From: B30-G6 sp964633115
GTDB lineage: Bacteria; Desulfobacterota; Desulfobacteria; Desulfobacterales; B30-G6
Direction of reading: 5' to 3'
Assembly (NCBI GenBank): GCA_964633115.1
Contig: CAZWEO010000015.1
Location: forward strand, 1-64,000
Length of the DNA: 64,000 nt
Shown here: piece after piece, positions 53,195 through 63,021 of the stretch
How positions within the stretch are numbered: the stretch's first letter is position 1
Layout of the letters: the number at the start of each line of letters is the position of its first letter
The notes under the pieces: generated by a model
Databases searched by the model: none
Told to the model about the DNA's origin: nothing
Seen by the model: the letters and a program-made list of their open reading frames with translations, nothing else
Translations under genes and position numbers: made by a program

Positions 53195-54196
53195 TCATTT
53201 AGTTTTGCTTGTTTCAGATAGCTTATCGAGCAGTGCCGGAATAAAGACAGTTAAGTCTTCTACAATACAGATATCGGATTGATTGAAGATGGCGGCCATG
53301 GGGTCGGTGTTGATGGATACCACCAAAGCGGATCCCTGCATACCACTAACATGCTGGGCGGCTCCGGAAATACCACAGGCCAAGTATAAATCCGGTGAAA
53401 CCGTTGCACCGGTCACCCCCACCTGTCGATCGTAGGACAACCAGCCCTGATCGATGATCGGTCGGGATCCACATACGACTGCTTGGGGGATAGCCGCCGC
53501 AAGCTGCTGGATCAGATCAAGATTCTCCTCGTCGCCGATACCGCGCCCGGCTGAAACAATCACTTTGGCCTGGGATAAATCCAAGTCACTGGCTTGGTGA
53601 ATCTGGGTTGACAGGGTCTGGGAAGCCTGGGCAGCAATTGAAACCGATATGATATCCACCCCACCTGGTTTTTGATTGGGCCTAGGCTTCCATCCGAAGG
53701 AACCCGGCTGCACAGTCATGAGGGTAGTCTGTGTTTTTGAAATGATATCCGCGCTAACCTTACCACCGTAAATATCTCGCGATAAGCACAACGAATCCTC
53801 TCGGGTCGATATCCGGTTCACACCCGTGACACAGGCAGACTTCAAATGCGCAGCCAAACCGGGTGCAAAATCCCACCCCTGGGATGAATGGGCTACACAG
53901 ATGTATTCGGGGGGATTTTCTTTTAATACGGCATATAAAACTGTCTGGTATACCTGACCGTTGTATTGCCACAAATGCGGTGCCTCGATACCCAGCACAT
54001 CCTTTCCCGTAGTTTGGGCCAACTCCCTAGCGAAATTTTCTACATCATCACCCAGTACTAAAATTTTGATTTTGGCGGGCTTCGCCTGTTGGAGTGATTC
54101 GGCAAAACCAACCAACTCATAAGTTACCGGCCGGATTTCACCTTCGAAGCACTCGGCAATAATTACGATGGTCTGGGTCTTAACCGCATTCTTCAT
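53195..54196 (-). CDS. etfA: Electron transfer flavoprotein alpha subunit
   Basis: This 333-residue ETF alpha has its N-terminal adenine-nucleotide-like domain and the C-terminal FAD domain with VSAGRGIG, VCGSRPIIDQGWL, VGVTGATVSPDLYLACGISG and INTDPMAAIF. It passes electrons from acyl-CoA dehydrogenases to a membrane quinone reductase not encoded in this window. It overlaps the beta gene by four bases. Length and motifs are normal for the housekeeping type. It closes the beta-oxidation block on the minus strand. Confidence 0.93.
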   Translation of the reverse strand: MKNAVKTQTIVIIAECFEGEIRPVTYELVGFAESLQQAKPAKIKILVLGDDVENFARELAQTTGKDVLGIEAPHLWQYNGQVYQTVLYAVLKENPPEYICVAHSSQGWDFAPGLAAHLKSACVTGVNRISTREDSLCLSRDIYGGKVSADIISKTQTTLMTVQPGSFGWKPRPNQKPGGVDIISVSIAAQASQTLSTQIHQASDLDLSQAKVIVSAGRGIGDEENLDLIQQLAAAIPQAVVCGSRPIIDQGWLSYDRQVGVTGATVSPDLYLACGISGAAQHVSGMQGSALVVSINTDPMAAIFNQSDICIVEDLTVFIPALLDKLSETSKTK

Positions 54197-54972
54197 GTTA
54201 GCAGCGACCTGTTGGACAGAATGGTTATCAACTGTTCGGCTTTGTCGTGGATTGTTCCCTCCAGTAATACAGCATCGCGCATTTTTCTGGGTGGCATCAA
54301 TCTGTCAACTTCCTGCAAGTTTTGAGGCTGTTCCATCTGATCTGCATGGAGAACCTCCAATGACAATCGATTGGCCCTAAGTAGCTTGGACAAAGCTGGA
54401 TAGCGGGGTTGATTGATGCCTGTCTGGATGGTCAACAAGGCCGGCAAGTTTAAAACAAGTGTCTGCCGATACCCACCCTCGATTTCTCGGTCAACCTGTA
54501 TGGTCTTGTCTTCCGGGTTGATAGCCATATGAATAGCCGAGGTGGCGCAGGGCACGTCCAGCGTAGCAGCCAGCAGTGGACCCACCTGCCCCTGCATCAA
54601 GTCCTCGGACATGGCACCGCACAGGATCAGGTCGGCGGACTGTGCTTGTGGACAGGCAGCCAACCAGGTAGCTAGCCTAAAGGGATCCACAAACCCCGCT
54701 TTCGACATTAAGATATGGGTTCCATCATCAGCGCCCATCCCGATGGAACGTCGAATGACTGCCTCGGCCCGCTGGGGACCGATCGACAGGATATGGATAT
54801 GGGTGTCCGCAAACTTCTCCTTGATCTGAACCGCTGCCTCAACAGCACACTCATCAAAACGGTTCATCCGAAATTCGGTACCGGTACCCAGATTGGCCCA
54901 ACGGCTATCTGCATCGATGTGAACCTGGGCTTCCGCTTCAGGCACATGTTTGACACAAACGAGAATGTTCAT
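54193..54972 (-). CDS. etfB: Electron transfer flavoprotein beta subunit
   Basis: This 259-residue protein has the ETF beta start MNILVCVKHVPEAEAQV and the body NRFDECAVEAAVQIKE, GADDGTHILM and VDREIEGGYRQTLVLNLPAL, seen as REIEGGYRQTL, the beta-subunit signature. It binds AMP or, in bifurcating forms, FAD; the bifurcating type cannot be judged here. The start is chosen by similarity of the N-terminus. It is translationally coupled to etfA. Confidence 0.93.
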   Translation of the reverse strand: MNILVCVKHVPEAEAQVHIDADSRWANLGTGTEFRMNRFDECAVEAAVQIKEKFADTHIHILSIGPQRAEAVIRRSIGMGADDGTHILMSKAGFVDPFRLATWLAACPQAQSADLILCGAMSEDLMQGQVGPLLAATLDVPCATSAIHMAINPEDKTIQVDREIEGGYRQTLVLNLPALLTIQTGINQPRYPALSKLLRANRLSLEVLHADQMEQPQNLQEVDRLMPPRKMRDAVLLEGTIHDKAEQLITILSNRSLLT

Positions 54973-55197
54973 AAATTAAATTGCTTATAGCTGTAAAACA
55001 AGTTGAGTGATTGTCGAGGTTGCCGTAGCTACAAGGAAGATGCCATTTTGCTATAGTGTACTATGCAGGATAGCATCTGACACCGTAGATGCGGTGAGAT
55101 CGGCAATCCCATTGGGTTTCAGATTTTAAGATTCAAAAGATTACATCCTTTTAAAAAAAGAGTACCAATATCTTAAAGTCTGAAACGCTCAACTTGT

Positions 55198-56403
55198 TTA
55201 ATAATTTTCGCGTTCGATGATAGTAGCAACCCCCTGCCCGCCGCCAACACAGGCATTGGCACAGCCGAAGCGCCCGCCTTTGGCTTCCAGAATACGCGCC
55301 AGGGTACCGGCCAGACGTAGGCCGGTGGCACCTAACGGATGTCCAATGGCCGTTCCGCCACCCATCACGTTCACTTTATTCGGATCCAAGCCCAATGCCT
55401 TGATGCAGTTCAAAGCCACAATGCAAAAGGCCTCGTTGATTTCCCAGAAATCGATGTCTTCCGCTTTTAAGCCGGCCTTCTCCAAAGCCTTTTTAGAAGC
55501 CGGAACCGGGCCGTCCCCCATGATGGTTGGGTCCACACCGGCAAACCCGATGGAACGGATGGTTGCCAGGGGCTTAATGCCTTTTTTCAGCGCTGTTTCC
55601 TTGGACATGAGAATCATGGAGGTCGCTCCAGCATTCAAGGGGGAAGAAATCCCAGCGGTGATAACGCCGTCCTTTTTAAAAGCTGGTCGCAATTGGGCAA
55701 TGCCTTCCAAGGTTGTCTCGGCACGAACCGCCTGATCCGTGTCCACGGTCATGACACTGCCATCAGCTTGTTCCGCTTCAACCGGCAAAATCTCATCTTT
55801 GAAGAAGCCTTCGGCCTGAGCTTTGGCAGCCAATTGGTGCGAGCGGACCCCCCAATTGTCCATATCGTCTTTGCTAAAATCATTCTGGGCAAACAACTTC
55901 TCGGCAGTCAATCCCATATTCATGCTGGTCATCATGTCCCAGTGCTGAAAAGCGGGTTCCATAAATAGGCTCATATTGGGTACGATGGCGCCCCGGTCGA
56001 TGAGGGGGCCGCCCATGGGTACCCGCGTCATGTGTTCCATACCACCCACCATGACAATATCTGCAAAATCCATGGCAATCTCCATGAAGCCGATATGCAT
56101 GCCGGCCATGGCACTGCCGCACTGTTGATCCACGGCTTTGGCGGCAATGGTTTCCGGTAGGTTGGCTAAAAACAGTGGGAAACGCCCGCCAAAGGAGAAT
56201 TGCTCTGAAACACCCGTGGCACAACCGACTATGAAATCATCGATTTCCTTGGCATCAATGCCCACCCGTTTGATGGTCTCCGGCAGCAGTTTTGCCAGCA
56301 GCTCGTCGGCTCGCATTTTACAAAACCAATCCCGGGCTGGGTCATTGGGACGCGAGCGCGTCTGGGCAGTTCTCAAATATCCTGCGATTACGACTTCTTT
56401 CAT
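55198..56403 (-). CDS. Acetyl-CoA acetyltransferase / 3-ketoacyl-CoA thiolase
   Basis: This 401-residue thiolase has the nucleophile Cys in VDQQCGSAMAGMHIG, the His in GGGTAIGHPLGATG and the second Cys in ANACVGGGQG. It cleaves 3-ketoacyl-CoA to acetyl-CoA and a shortened acyl-CoA at the end of beta-oxidation, or runs in reverse. GGAGG precedes the ATG. It lies between the FadJ-like enzyme and the ETF genes, forming the usual set. Confidence 0.93.
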   Translation of the reverse strand: MKEVVIAGYLRTAQTRSRPNDPARDWFCKMRADELLAKLLPETIKRVGIDAKEIDDFIVGCATGVSEQFSFGGRFPLFLANLPETIAAKAVDQQCGSAMAGMHIGFMEIAMDFADIVMVGGMEHMTRVPMGGPLIDRGAIVPNMSLFMEPAFQHWDMMTSMNMGLTAEKLFAQNDFSKDDMDNWGVRSHQLAAKAQAEGFFKDEILPVEAEQADGSVMTVDTDQAVRAETTLEGIAQLRPAFKKDGVITAGISSPLNAGATSMILMSKETALKKGIKPLATIRSIGFAGVDPTIMGDGPVPASKKALEKAGLKAEDIDFWEINEAFCIVALNCIKALGLDPNKVNVMGGGTAIGHPLGATGLRLAGTLARILEAKGGRFGCANACVGGGQGVATIIERENY

Positions 56404-56464
56404 TTTATTCCTCCTATCTTCCTATTCAATACTAAACCCAAAACACTAAATCCTCTTTTATTTT

Positions 56465-58594
56465 TCAACTTCCATAAAAAGTCTTCCCGGCGTCCGCCAT
56501 CTCCTCGATCAAATTGGCGGGTTTAAAATGCACGCCATAGCGAGACGCCAAATCCACAAGGGTTTTTTGGACATTGGCAAGACCCCACTTGTCTGCATAG
56601 CGGAGTATGCCGCCTCTATAAGGCGGAAAACCGGTACCATATATCATGGCCAGATCCATGTCTTGCGGTCGGTCACAGATACCTTCCTCCATCATATAGG
56701 CGGCCTCATTAATGGCGTTGGCCAGCATCAAGTCCACGATTTCCTGTTCGGACATTTCCCGCGCACTCACCTGGTTGTCCTTGAGGTAAGCTTGAATCAC
56801 ATCCACCACTTTCTGATTGGGTACGGGTGTGGCCCCGCTGTAGTCCATGTAGCCGGCACCGGTTTTGCGCCCATAACAACCGGTTTGGTAAATCAGCTCG
56901 GTTAGGGGATGGATTTTATAACGTTCACCCAGGCGTTTCTCAAAAGTCTTGTTCACATGATAATTAATATCGATCCCTGTGAGATCGGATAGGGCTGCCG
57001 GCCCCATGGGCATACCAAAATTGACCATGGATTGTTCGACAGCAGCTCCGTCGACGCCATCAGCGGTTAGATAGACAGCACCGCCCATAAGTCCGCCCAA
57101 TTGACGCGACACATAAAACCCGGGACCGTCATTGACCACGATGGGGATTTTTTTAATCTGGCGTGCAAATGCCACGCTGGTGGCCAGCGTTTGGTTGGAG
57201 GTCTCAGCGGCACAAATAATCTCCAATAACATCATACGGTGTGCCGGGTTAAAAAAATGCAGTCCGATCATGCGACCGGGATCGGCTAGAATCGTGGCCA
57301 TTTCAGTGATGGGCAACGCTGATGTGTTGGTGGCAAATACGGTATGCGCTGGACAGATGGCCTCCAGCTGTTTCCATATATCCTGCTTGATTTGCATGTT
57401 CTCCACAACGGCTTCGATGACCATGTCGACACCGGTAAGAGCCTTGAGGTCGGTGGTGGTTGTGAACTGCTTGTCCAGCATGGTGTCCAGATCTTGAACC
57501 TTCATTTTGCGTTTTTTAATGGGGTAGGCAAATGTCTTGCGAACCGCGTCCAATCCTTTTTGGATGGCGGCTTCATCGATTTCCCAGAGAACGGTTTCAA
57601 AACCGCCCTTTATTAAAAGGTTGATGATCCCGGAGCCCATAACACCCGCCCCCAGCATGGCCACTTTTTTGACTTTTGCCGGCTCGACATTCTTAATCCG
57701 ATCCAGTCGTCCGGCGGCACGGGTGTTTAAGAATATCCCGATGAGATTTTCAGCCACGTCCGATATGGCACAGTCGGCAAAAAGCGCCACCTCCCGCTCC
57801 AGATCGGCATCGATATCATAACTGAGTCCCTGGTCGATGGCCTCCACAGCTTTCATAGGTGCGACATAACCTTTGGATTGGGCCGCAACCATGGCCTTGG
57901 CAAATTCCATCATGGCCTTTTTCTCAGCTGCGCTGGGTATCCAATGGTGCTGATTGCGGGTCATACGTGCTTTGATATTGAGCTGGCCATTGATAAACCG
58001 CTGCGCGGCAGCAACAGCTTTTTCAATCAACCCGTCGGCGTCTGTAATCTCATCCACCAATCCCCGCTGATGGGCCACTTTTGATTTAATGGGTTTGCCC
58101 ACGGTGATCATTTCTAGGGCGTAGCGTAGTCCAATCAAACGCGGTAACCGTTGCGTACCACCGGCCCCAGGAATTAGACCAATCTGCACCTCCGGCTGCC
58201 CCAGGTTGGCACCATCCACCGCCACGCGATAATGACAGGCCATGGCAATCTCCAAGCCGCCACCCAGACAATTACCATTGATGGCGGCCACAATCGGCTT
58301 GGGCCCTGTTTCCAGGCTGCTGATAAAGCGGGTGCCATTCAAAGCCCGCTCGCAAACAGCCTCGCGATCTTTAATACCCTGTATCTGAGTTATATCGGCG
58401 CCGGCGATAAAATTCTTACCAGTACCGACAATGACAATGGCCTGGATGGTATCATCTTCATAAGCGCTCTGCAGCGCGGCAGCCATTTCCTCCACGAAAT
58501 GCTTGGATAGCTGGTTAACCGGTGGGTTGTTCAGGGTCAACACTGCCACACCGTCTCTCTGTTCCACCCCGATGGTTTTAAAATCCGTCTTCAT
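56465..58594 (-). CDS. FadB/FadJ-type bifunctional enoyl-CoA hydratase/3-hydroxyacyl-CoA dehydrogenase
   Basis: The protein has 709 residues. The N-terminal crotonase domain (about 1-190) keeps both catalytic glutamates (LGGGLEIAMACH and QPEVQIGLIPGAGG). The central NAD-binding domain (about 305-485) starts VAMLGAGVMGSGI and includes NTSALPITEMA and GLHFFNPAHRM with the catalytic His, followed by the dehydrogenase C-domains (about 490-705; FYVSRQLGGLMGGA, FPPYRGGILRYADKWG). It hydrates 2-enoyl-CoA and oxidises the product. It is the core enzyme of the block, between thiolase and acyl-CoA dehydrogenase. Confidence 0.94.
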   Translation of the reverse strand: MKTDFKTIGVEQRDGVAVLTLNNPPVNQLSKHFVEEMAAALQSAYEDDTIQAIVIVGTGKNFIAGADITQIQGIKDREAVCERALNGTRFISSLETGPKPIVAAINGNCLGGGLEIAMACHYRVAVDGANLGQPEVQIGLIPGAGGTQRLPRLIGLRYALEMITVGKPIKSKVAHQRGLVDEITDADGLIEKAVAAAQRFINGQLNIKARMTRNQHHWIPSAAEKKAMMEFAKAMVAAQSKGYVAPMKAVEAIDQGLSYDIDADLEREVALFADCAISDVAENLIGIFLNTRAAGRLDRIKNVEPAKVKKVAMLGAGVMGSGIINLLIKGGFETVLWEIDEAAIQKGLDAVRKTFAYPIKKRKMKVQDLDTMLDKQFTTTTDLKALTGVDMVIEAVVENMQIKQDIWKQLEAICPAHTVFATNTSALPITEMATILADPGRMIGLHFFNPAHRMMLLEIICAAETSNQTLATSVAFARQIKKIPIVVNDGPGFYVSRQLGGLMGGAVYLTADGVDGAAVEQSMVNFGMPMGPAALSDLTGIDINYHVNKTFEKRLGERYKIHPLTELIYQTGCYGRKTGAGYMDYSGATPVPNQKVVDVIQAYLKDNQVSAREMSEQEIVDLMLANAINEAAYMMEEGICDRPQDMDLAMIYGTGFPPYRGGILRYADKWGLANVQKTLVDLASRYGVHFKPANLIEEMADAGKTFYGS

Positions 58595-58728
58595 AGGCGG
58601 TATCCTTTTCTCAAGTTTTAGGTTTTAAGAATATATATTAGCTATGAGCCGTAAGCTTTGGGCTGCTCAAATTCTTCGGCTTATCAGCCCGAATTTCCCA
58701 GCGCCTCTTTAAGCTATCAACTGAAGGC

Positions 58729-58770
58729 CACCCTCGGACCCTTGGATCCCTGACCCCTTGAACCCTGTTC
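58729..58770. repeat. Dispersed intergenic repeat fragment
   Basis: The reverse strand reads GGGTTCAAGGGGTCAGGGAT and then CCAAGGGTCCGAGGG, built of the same words as the element at 25139-25280. It lies downstream of the long acyl-CoA dehydrogenase gene. Confidence 0.5.
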
Positions 58771-60588
58771 CTACATACCTCCAAATCCAACTTCCGGCAT
58801 TGCCACGACCGCATCATCCAAACCCTGGATCGCGTTCATTTTACCCTCTGTTACGGGTAGCACATTATTGATAAAGTATCGGGCGGTGGTGGCTTGGCTT
58901 TCGTAAAAGGCTTTATCCTTTTTCTTTGCCCCGTCCAGAAGCTTTTCAGCGGCCACGGCAGCCCGCCAGAGCAGCATCCAACCCATGACCACGTCTCCCA
59001 TGACTTCCAGAAACGGAAATGCATGTGCAAAGGCATTTTTCACTTCAGGCGACATGGCTGTCTTCCCGAGGGTCATAGCGGTTTGGCCCAGTTTGTTCAC
59101 AGCTGCATCCAGGCTCTCAGCCATGGCTTTCAGCGCCTCATGATTTTTTGCACGGGCAATGGTCTTTTGAATCTCGCCCAAAAATTCCACAAAGACCATG
59201 CCCTCCTTCATACCCAGCTTGCGAGCCAACAGATCCATGGCCTGGATGCCGTCAGTACCTTCATATAGGGAAGCAATCTTGCAGTCGCGTGCAATCTGCT
59301 CCACCGGATATTCACGGATATAACCATAGCCACCGTAAACCTGGATGGCCTCAATGCAGACATCGAATCCCCGCTGGGCACAATATGCTTTTATCAAGGG
59401 AGTCAGCAGGTCTAAAAATCCCTGATAGTGGGCCTTTTCGGCTTCATCTTCCACGGTCTCCAAGCGATCAAAACAACGCACGGTATAGTAGGCAAAGCTG
59501 CGCATCCCTTCAACATGAGCTTTCATCCATAGCAGCATGCGGCGGACGTCCGGGTGTTGAATGATGGGCACCTGGGGAGCGGCACGATCACCAAACTTTT
59601 CTAGATCGCGTCCCTGCAGCCGCTCGCGGGCGTAGTTTACGGCATAAAGATAGGCTGTGGTGGCATGAATAAAAGCCTGGAATCCAACCCCCAGTCGGGC
59701 CTCGTTCATCATGTAAAACATGATACGTATGCCCTGGTTTTCCTCGCCTAATAGCAAGCCCCGGCACTTGCCCTTGCTGCCCAAAGAAATACTGCAAGTA
59801 GACGAAGCATGTAGTCCCATTTTTTCCTCAATGCCTGTGCAAACGACATCATTCGGTTCCCCCATACTACCGTCTTCATTGACCCATATCTTGGGTACCA
59901 AAAAGATAGAAATACCCTTGGTGCCGGGAGGCGCGCCTTCAATGCGGGCCAGTACCGGATGAACGATATTTTCCGCAAGATCGTGCTCCCCGTTGGTAAT
60001 AAAGATTTTATTACCCGTGATACTGTAAGTCCCATCCTCGTTTTTGACGGCAGAAGTGGTCAGGGCGCCCACATCCGATCCGGCCTGGGGTTCGGTCAGC
60101 AGCATGGTTCCGCCCCAATGTCCGGTATAAAGCTTTTTTAGAAACATGGATTTTTGTAGCTCTGTACCAAAGAGTTCCACCATCTTACCGCTACCGTGGC
60201 CCATGCGGGCATAGTTTGCCAGGGGGTAGTTGCCGCCGACGATATATTCGGCCACGGCCATGCTGATGATATGGGGTAGGCCCTGTCCGCCCACTTCCGG
60301 ATCTTCGCTCAGAGAAGTCCATTCCCCTTCGATCAGCAGTTTATGGGGCCGATGGAAACACTCGGGCACCTTTACTTGGCCCTTTTCAAAACACAGCCCT
60401 TCGTGATCACCTTCGGCGTAGGTGGGCAGCATTTCCTTGATGGCAAAACTCCGCGCCTCGGAGATAATCATATCGAACACTTTGCGATTGAGACCCGTAT
60501 ATTTTTCATGGGCCAACAACTCCTCGACCTTCATCTGTTCGAACAGAACAAAATCCAAATCCCGACGATCCGCTATTACTTGGGGCAT
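58771..60588 (-). CDS. Long acyl-CoA dehydrogenase (DmdC-like, with C-terminal extension)
   Basis: This 605-residue flavoprotein has the acyl-CoA dehydrogenase fold (about 40-470): MLLTEPQAGSDVGALTTSAV, seen as LTEPQAGSDVG, ITNGEHD, and the catalytic Glu in YEGTDGIQAMDLL. A C-terminal helical domain (about 475-600) is found in the longer, 590-610-residue members such as DmdC-type enzymes. It forms a trans-2-enoyl-CoA and passes electrons to ETF. AGGAG precedes the ATG. The true chain length or branching preference is not readable. Confidence 0.92.
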   Translation of the reverse strand: MPQVIADRRDLDFVLFEQMKVEELLAHEKYTGLNRKVFDMIISEARSFAIKEMLPTYAEGDHEGLCFEKGQVKVPECFHRPHKLLIEGEWTSLSEDPEVGGQGLPHIISMAVAEYIVGGNYPLANYARMGHGSGKMVELFGTELQKSMFLKKLYTGHWGGTMLLTEPQAGSDVGALTTSAVKNEDGTYSITGNKIFITNGEHDLAENIVHPVLARIEGAPPGTKGISIFLVPKIWVNEDGSMGEPNDVVCTGIEEKMGLHASSTCSISLGSKGKCRGLLLGEENQGIRIMFYMMNEARLGVGFQAFIHATTAYLYAVNYARERLQGRDLEKFGDRAAPQVPIIQHPDVRRMLLWMKAHVEGMRSFAYYTVRCFDRLETVEDEAEKAHYQGFLDLLTPLIKAYCAQRGFDVCIEAIQVYGGYGYIREYPVEQIARDCKIASLYEGTDGIQAMDLLARKLGMKEGMVFVEFLGEIQKTIARAKNHEALKAMAESLDAAVNKLGQTAMTLGKTAMSPEVKNAFAHAFPFLEVMGDVVMGWMLLWRAAVAAEKLLDGAKKKDKAFYESQATTARYFINNVLPVTEGKMNAIQGLDDAVVAMPEVGFGGM

Positions 60589-60897
60589 TTTCTTTTTCTC
60601 CTTTGTTGAATTAATTATCTGTCTTTATTTATTAAATGATTTATTATTTTGTCATTCATATTACTTTGTAATTAGCCCTCCAGGCGTCATTTGTCCTTCG
60701 GACGTTATTTGCGCTGCGCGCGTCATTCCTTGTGGATAATGGGTGACCGCCTTGAGCTTTGTACATACCTAACACCTAAAACCTAAAACCACATTTAATA
60801 TCACGAAGTAAATTACAATAAATTACGCGAAGCAAATGACGAATACTATTTTTAAATTATCTTGTTAAGATATCCCTCACTCCAATTCATTATTAAT
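60589..60897. repeat. Intergenic region with inverted CGAAG-CAAATGACG repeats
   Basis: This 309-base gap holds no gene. CGTCATTTGTCCTTCG (60685-60700) is nearly the reverse complement of CGAAGCAAATGACG (60828-60841). Further related words occur: ACGTTATTTGCGC, GCGTCATT (60719-60726) and CACGAAGTAAATTAC. Together they form a set of short degenerate repeats pointing toward each other, able to form a long hairpin. Confidence 0.55.
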
Positions 60898-61788
60898 TTA
60901 TTGATCAGGCTCCCCGTAGGGTTCCCGCTTACCATCCTTGGTATAATGATAAAAACCTTTGCCGACTTTTTTTCCCAGGCGCCCTTCACGTATCATGCTG
61001 GGGATGAGATCGGAGCTGGACACCAGATGGGTTGCCCCCAGTTTGGCCATGGATTCGCCCACCAGGGAAAACGTATCCAGACCGGCGTTATCGGCAACTT
61101 CAAAGGGCCCTACATTCCAGCCATAACCGAGACGCATGCCTGCATCCACATCTTCGGGGCTGGTGATGCCATCGGATACCAGGTCGACCGCCTCTTTGAA
61201 GGCAGCCGAGAATATGCGGTTCATCACAAACCCGGGTATGTCACGATGCACCCGTACCGGTGTTTTGCCCAGGGATTTTACCATGTCGATACCTGCCTCA
61301 AACACCTGATCGGCGGTCTGTTCACCTTTTACAACTTCAACCAAAGCCATAAAAGGCACCGGACCGAAAAAATGGAGCCCCAACATCCGTTCGGGGTGAT
61401 CGAGCTGGGCGGCTAGGCGGGTCATGGGTATGGAAGAGGTATTGGTTGCCAAAGGGGTTGTGGAGGCAGTCCTTTTTTCCAGCTCTTTGAACAGACCAAT
61501 CTTCAGAGATTCTTTCTCAACCACCGCTTCGATAATCCAATCTGCCTCGGCTGCCGCCGAAAGGTTGGCTTCACAGCTAAGGCGACCCAGGATAACTTCT
61601 GGTGTCTCAATCAGCTTACCCTTTTGATGTAGCTTGCCGACCGACCATTTTATCCCGTCTGCTGCCTTATCTAAGGCTTCAGGATTGACATCATTGAGAA
61701 CCACCCGATATCCGCTTTGGGCACAAACCTGGGCAATGCCTGCGCCCATAAATCCGGCACCGACAACGAGAACACATTGTTGCGTCAT
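60898..61788 (-). CDS. 3-hydroxyacyl-CoA dehydrogenase (PaaH/Hbd type)
   Basis: This 296-residue, two-domain enzyme has the NAD-binding VVGAGFMGAGIAQVCAQSG, and NTSSIPMTRLA followed by GLHFFGPVPFM with the catalytic His, the Glu partner lying in the helix after DIPGFVMNRIF. It oxidises 3-hydroxyacyl-CoA with NAD. It would duplicate the C-terminal part of the FadJ-like enzyme and may serve short chains. GGAGTG precedes the ATG. Confidence 0.93.
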   Translation of the reverse strand: MTQQCVLVVGAGFMGAGIAQVCAQSGYRVVLNDVNPEALDKAADGIKWSVGKLHQKGKLIETPEVILGRLSCEANLSAAAEADWIIEAVVEKESLKIGLFKELEKRTASTTPLATNTSSIPMTRLAAQLDHPERMLGLHFFGPVPFMALVEVVKGEQTADQVFEAGIDMVKSLGKTPVRVHRDIPGFVMNRIFSAAFKEAVDLVSDGITSPEDVDAGMRLGYGWNVGPFEVADNAGLDTFSLVGESMAKLGATHLVSSSDLIPSMIREGRLGKKVGKGFYHYTKDGKREPYGEPDQ

Positions 61789-61838
61789 GACTCACTCCTT
61801 ATTCATCATTCAATATTCGAAAAGCAAAAATTTGCTAA

Positions 61839-62897
61839 TTAGAGATCCGACCGTTCAATAATTCGCATGGCCACCTTTTCTAAGATAGCGACCATAAAAG
61901 CAAACTTCTGAAACCGCTGATCCTGGGTTTGACCATGATAGAATCGATAGTAAATTTGTTGGGCAATGCCGGCCAGTCTGAAAAGGCCAAAACAACGATA
62001 AAAATCGTAATGCTGCATGGTTCGACCAGATAATTGCTTATAAATGCCGGCCAATTCTCTACGCGTAAGCGCCCCGTCTACGTTGGTGGGTAACATACGC
62101 GCCAACTGAACTTCTTTTGGATCTCCAGATTCGATCCAGTAAGCCAGGCTGCCACCCAGGTCCATGAGGGGATCGCCTAAGGTCGCCATTTCCCAGTCCA
62201 GCACACCGATAATTTTAAGCGGATCATTCGGGTCCAAGACCACATTGTCGAACTTGAAATCGTTGTGGATTAAGCATGGACTATGCGTGTCCGCCGGCAT
62301 CTTATCAACCAGCCAGGACATGACCCCTTCACAATCGGGCACGTCCGGGGTTCGGGCTGCACGATAGCGTTTGTTCCAGCCCCTTACCTGCCGTTCCACA
62401 TATCCTTTGGGTTTGCCGAAATTCCCCAAGCCAATTTTTTCGTAATCAACGCTGTGTAGTTCATATAGGACTTTGAGCAGGTTTTGGCATAAGTGTGACA
62501 CATCGCCGGGGGACAGATTCAAGGAATCGGGGATCTCCCGATGTAATATGATCCCCTGGATCCGCTCCATAACATAGAAAGGGCATCCCATCACATCAGG
62601 ATCATCTGTATAGGCCAAGGGACGTGGGCAATAGGGATATACTGGCATTAACGCCGTCAAAATTTGATATTCCCGACTCATATCGTGGGCAGTTTTTGCC
62701 TTGGTCCCAAGGGGCGGTCGTCGTAGTACCAGCTCTCGCCGTCCACAGGATACAGAATAAGTCAGATTGGAATGGCCGCTGGGAAACTGCCTGATGCCCA
62801 TCTCGCCGTCCAAGCCTGGAATCATATCGCGTAGAAATGCTTCTACCTTGAACGCATCCAGGGCTTCACCTTCTCTTTGTTCGATGGTTTCGTTCAT
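61839..62897 (-). CDS. APH-type phosphotransferase, ACAD10/11-kinase/LvaA-like
   Basis: This 352-residue aminoglycoside-phosphotransferase-fold kinase has the catalytic loop LIHNDFKFDNVVLDPND and the metal Asp in GVLDWEMATLGDPLMDLG. This form, next to an acyl-CoA dehydrogenase gene, matches the kinase domain of ACAD10/ACAD11 and the LvaA kinase of levulinate degraders, which phosphorylate the 4-hydroxyl of 4-hydroxyacyl-CoA. The dehydrogenase partner follows upstream at 63022. It lies in one row with the beta-oxidation genes. Kinase assignment to that substrate is by analogy. Confidence 0.82.
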   Translation of the reverse strand: MNETIEQREGEALDAFKVEAFLRDMIPGLDGEMGIRQFPSGHSNLTYSVSCGRRELVLRRPPLGTKAKTAHDMSREYQILTALMPVYPYCPRPLAYTDDPDVMGCPFYVMERIQGIILHREIPDSLNLSPGDVSHLCQNLLKVLYELHSVDYEKIGLGNFGKPKGYVERQVRGWNKRYRAARTPDVPDCEGVMSWLVDKMPADTHSPCLIHNDFKFDNVVLDPNDPLKIIGVLDWEMATLGDPLMDLGGSLAYWIESGDPKEVQLARMLPTNVDGALTRRELAGIYKQLSGRTMQHYDFYRCFGLFRLAGIAQQIYYRFYHGQTQDQRFQKFAFMVAILEKVAMRIIERSDL

Positions 62898-62940
62898 AAT
62901 GTTATCTTTTTCTCAACTAACAGCAATAATCTGGTTTTTT

Positions 62941-62960
62941 CTCGACCCCTTGAATCCTCA
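62941..62960. repeat. Dispersed intergenic repeat fragment
   Basis: The 20-base word shares ACCCCTTGAATCCTC with the repeat family at 25139-25280 and 58729-58770 and lies between the kinase and dehydrogenase genes. Confidence 0.4.
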
Positions 62961-63021
62961 TATCACGGTATAAAAAATTTTGATCTTTTGGTAAGGATAC
63001 AGCAATCATTTAATGATAAAA

